From positions 310,001-374,000 of the forward strand of contig NZ_JAHYBZ010000004.1 in the NCBI RefSeq assembly GCF_019430885.1: a DNA stretch of 64,000 bases, in the 5' to 3' direction. The DNA is from Roseomonas alba (GTDB lineage: Bacteria > Pseudomonadota > Alphaproteobacteria > Acetobacterales > Acetobacteraceae). This document shows positions 63,688 through 64,000 of this stretch, piece after piece (position 1 is the first letter of the stretch; each line of letters begins with the position of its first letter). The notes below the pieces were generated by a model. The model ran no database searches. It was not told the DNA's origin and saw nothing but the letters and a program-made list of their open reading frames with translations. Position numbers and translations under genes: made by a program.

Positions 63688-64000
63688 GGGGCGGGCTTCA
63701 CCTCGGCGGCGGGAGTCGTCTGGTCCACGCGTCCCGCGAAGGCGAGGCCCCGGCGGAAGGCCCAGGCGGCATTCTCGAAATGGATGGGGATGATGGGCAT
63801 GCGGTCGCTGACGAGGCGGCTCGTCTCCTCCATCAGGCGCTCGCGCTCGCCATCGTCCATGGCGACGAAGGAGGCACGGGCAGCCCGGTCGATCTCCGGG
63901 TCGGAGAATTCGCCGTAGTTGCTCATGCCATAGCCGCGCGCGCGGTCGGTGGTGGTGATCCAGGACCGGACGAAGAGCTGCGTCTCGGCCGCCGCGGGCG
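63684..64000 (-). CDS. ABC transporter substrate-binding protein (family 5), C-terminal part
   Basis: The frame is open from the window edge to the stop at 63684, giving the last 105 residues. TQLFVRSWITTTD, RGYGMSNYGEFSDPEIDRAA, and IPIHFENAAWAFRRGL are the usual C-terminal blocks of DppA/OppA-type binding proteins (the penultimate helix and the P-I-H-like ligand segment). The N-terminal signal peptide is outside. It is coupled to the alpha/beta hydrolase gene. It is a different protein from the one at 23659-25245. Confidence 0.82.
   Translation of the reverse strand, partial: PAAAETQLFVRSWITTTDRARGYGMSNYGEFSDPEIDRAARASFVAMDDGERERLMEETSRLVSDRMPIIPIHFENAAWAFRRGLAFAGRVDQTTPAAEVKPAP

Overview
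The window is about 68-70 % GC, densely coded on both strands, with short intergenic gaps, many GTG/TTG starts and ATGA stop/start overlaps. Protein content (four orphan Bug/TctC-type periplasmic receptors, amidases, CaiB/BaiF and ADP-forming acyl-CoA ligase modules, hydantoinase/oxoprolinase genes with a peptide ABC transporter, Tat-exported sulfatase, DUF1127 protein) and the GC-rich hairpin repeats between genes suggest an alphaproteobacterium of the Acetobacteraceae (Roseomonas-like). This is inferred from style and families; no rRNA is present to confirm it. I see no tRNA, rRNA, CRISPR array, transposase or phage gene; this looks like chromosomal catabolic and transport sequence.

Layout. 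1-3991 (minus): an amidase cluster, with a free-standing amidase, then AtzG-like, AtzE-like and HpxZ/AtzH-like genes and a flavoprotein cut by the window edge. 4178-7620: a membrane-anchored family 2 glycosyltransferase and thiC with its TPP riboswitch. 7628-10241: DUF35 protein, thiolase and Bug receptor. 10551-12503: LLM flavin monooxygenase and Nudix hydrolase. 12603-21267: acyl-CoA ligase, then on the minus strand an ADP-forming acyl-CoA ligase, Bug receptor, crotonase, alpha-methylacyl-CoA racemase-like protein, acyl-CoA dehydrogenase and another Bug receptor. Together these look like uptake, CoA activation and beta-oxidation of an unidentified, probably branched, acid. 21343-23435: MBL hydrolase and MFS transporter.

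23659-32799 is one long plus-strand unit: a complete peptide-type ABC transporter (binding protein, two permeases, two ATPases) followed by hyuB and hyuA, opposed by an unusual M28 peptidase. 34570-39064: MmgE/PrpD protein, LysR regulator, 3-hydroxybutyrate-dehydrogenase-like SDR and a second LysR. 39163-43003: formylglycine-generating enzyme, its likely client sulfatase and a HAD phosphatase. 43028-50848: Bug receptor, GntR/UTRA regulator, MmgE/PrpD, then crotonase, ADP-forming acyl-CoA ligase and acyl-CoA dehydrogenase. A shared TTGT-N4-ACA palindrome in the two divergent promoters makes this a likely single regulon.

50895-55109 holds small and regulatory genes: a YgjV-like membrane protein, a 67-codon ORF followed by an attenuator-like structure and an SDR, an ECF-like sigma factor without a visible anti-sigma, a LysR regulator and a DUF1127 protein. 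55113-64000: a patatin / NDH-2-like / YedE operon, a MarR-HlyD-EmrB efflux operon, a DUF502 membrane protein, an alpha/beta hydrolase and the C-terminus of another peptide-binding protein.

The most interesting non-coding signals are two BIME-like hairpin arrays with compensatory base changes, a 148-bp inverted-repeat element whose ends supply the stop codons of two convergent genes, a possible leader-ORF attenuator, and two well-formed operator candidates. All product names rest on reading motifs by eye; no database search was possible.
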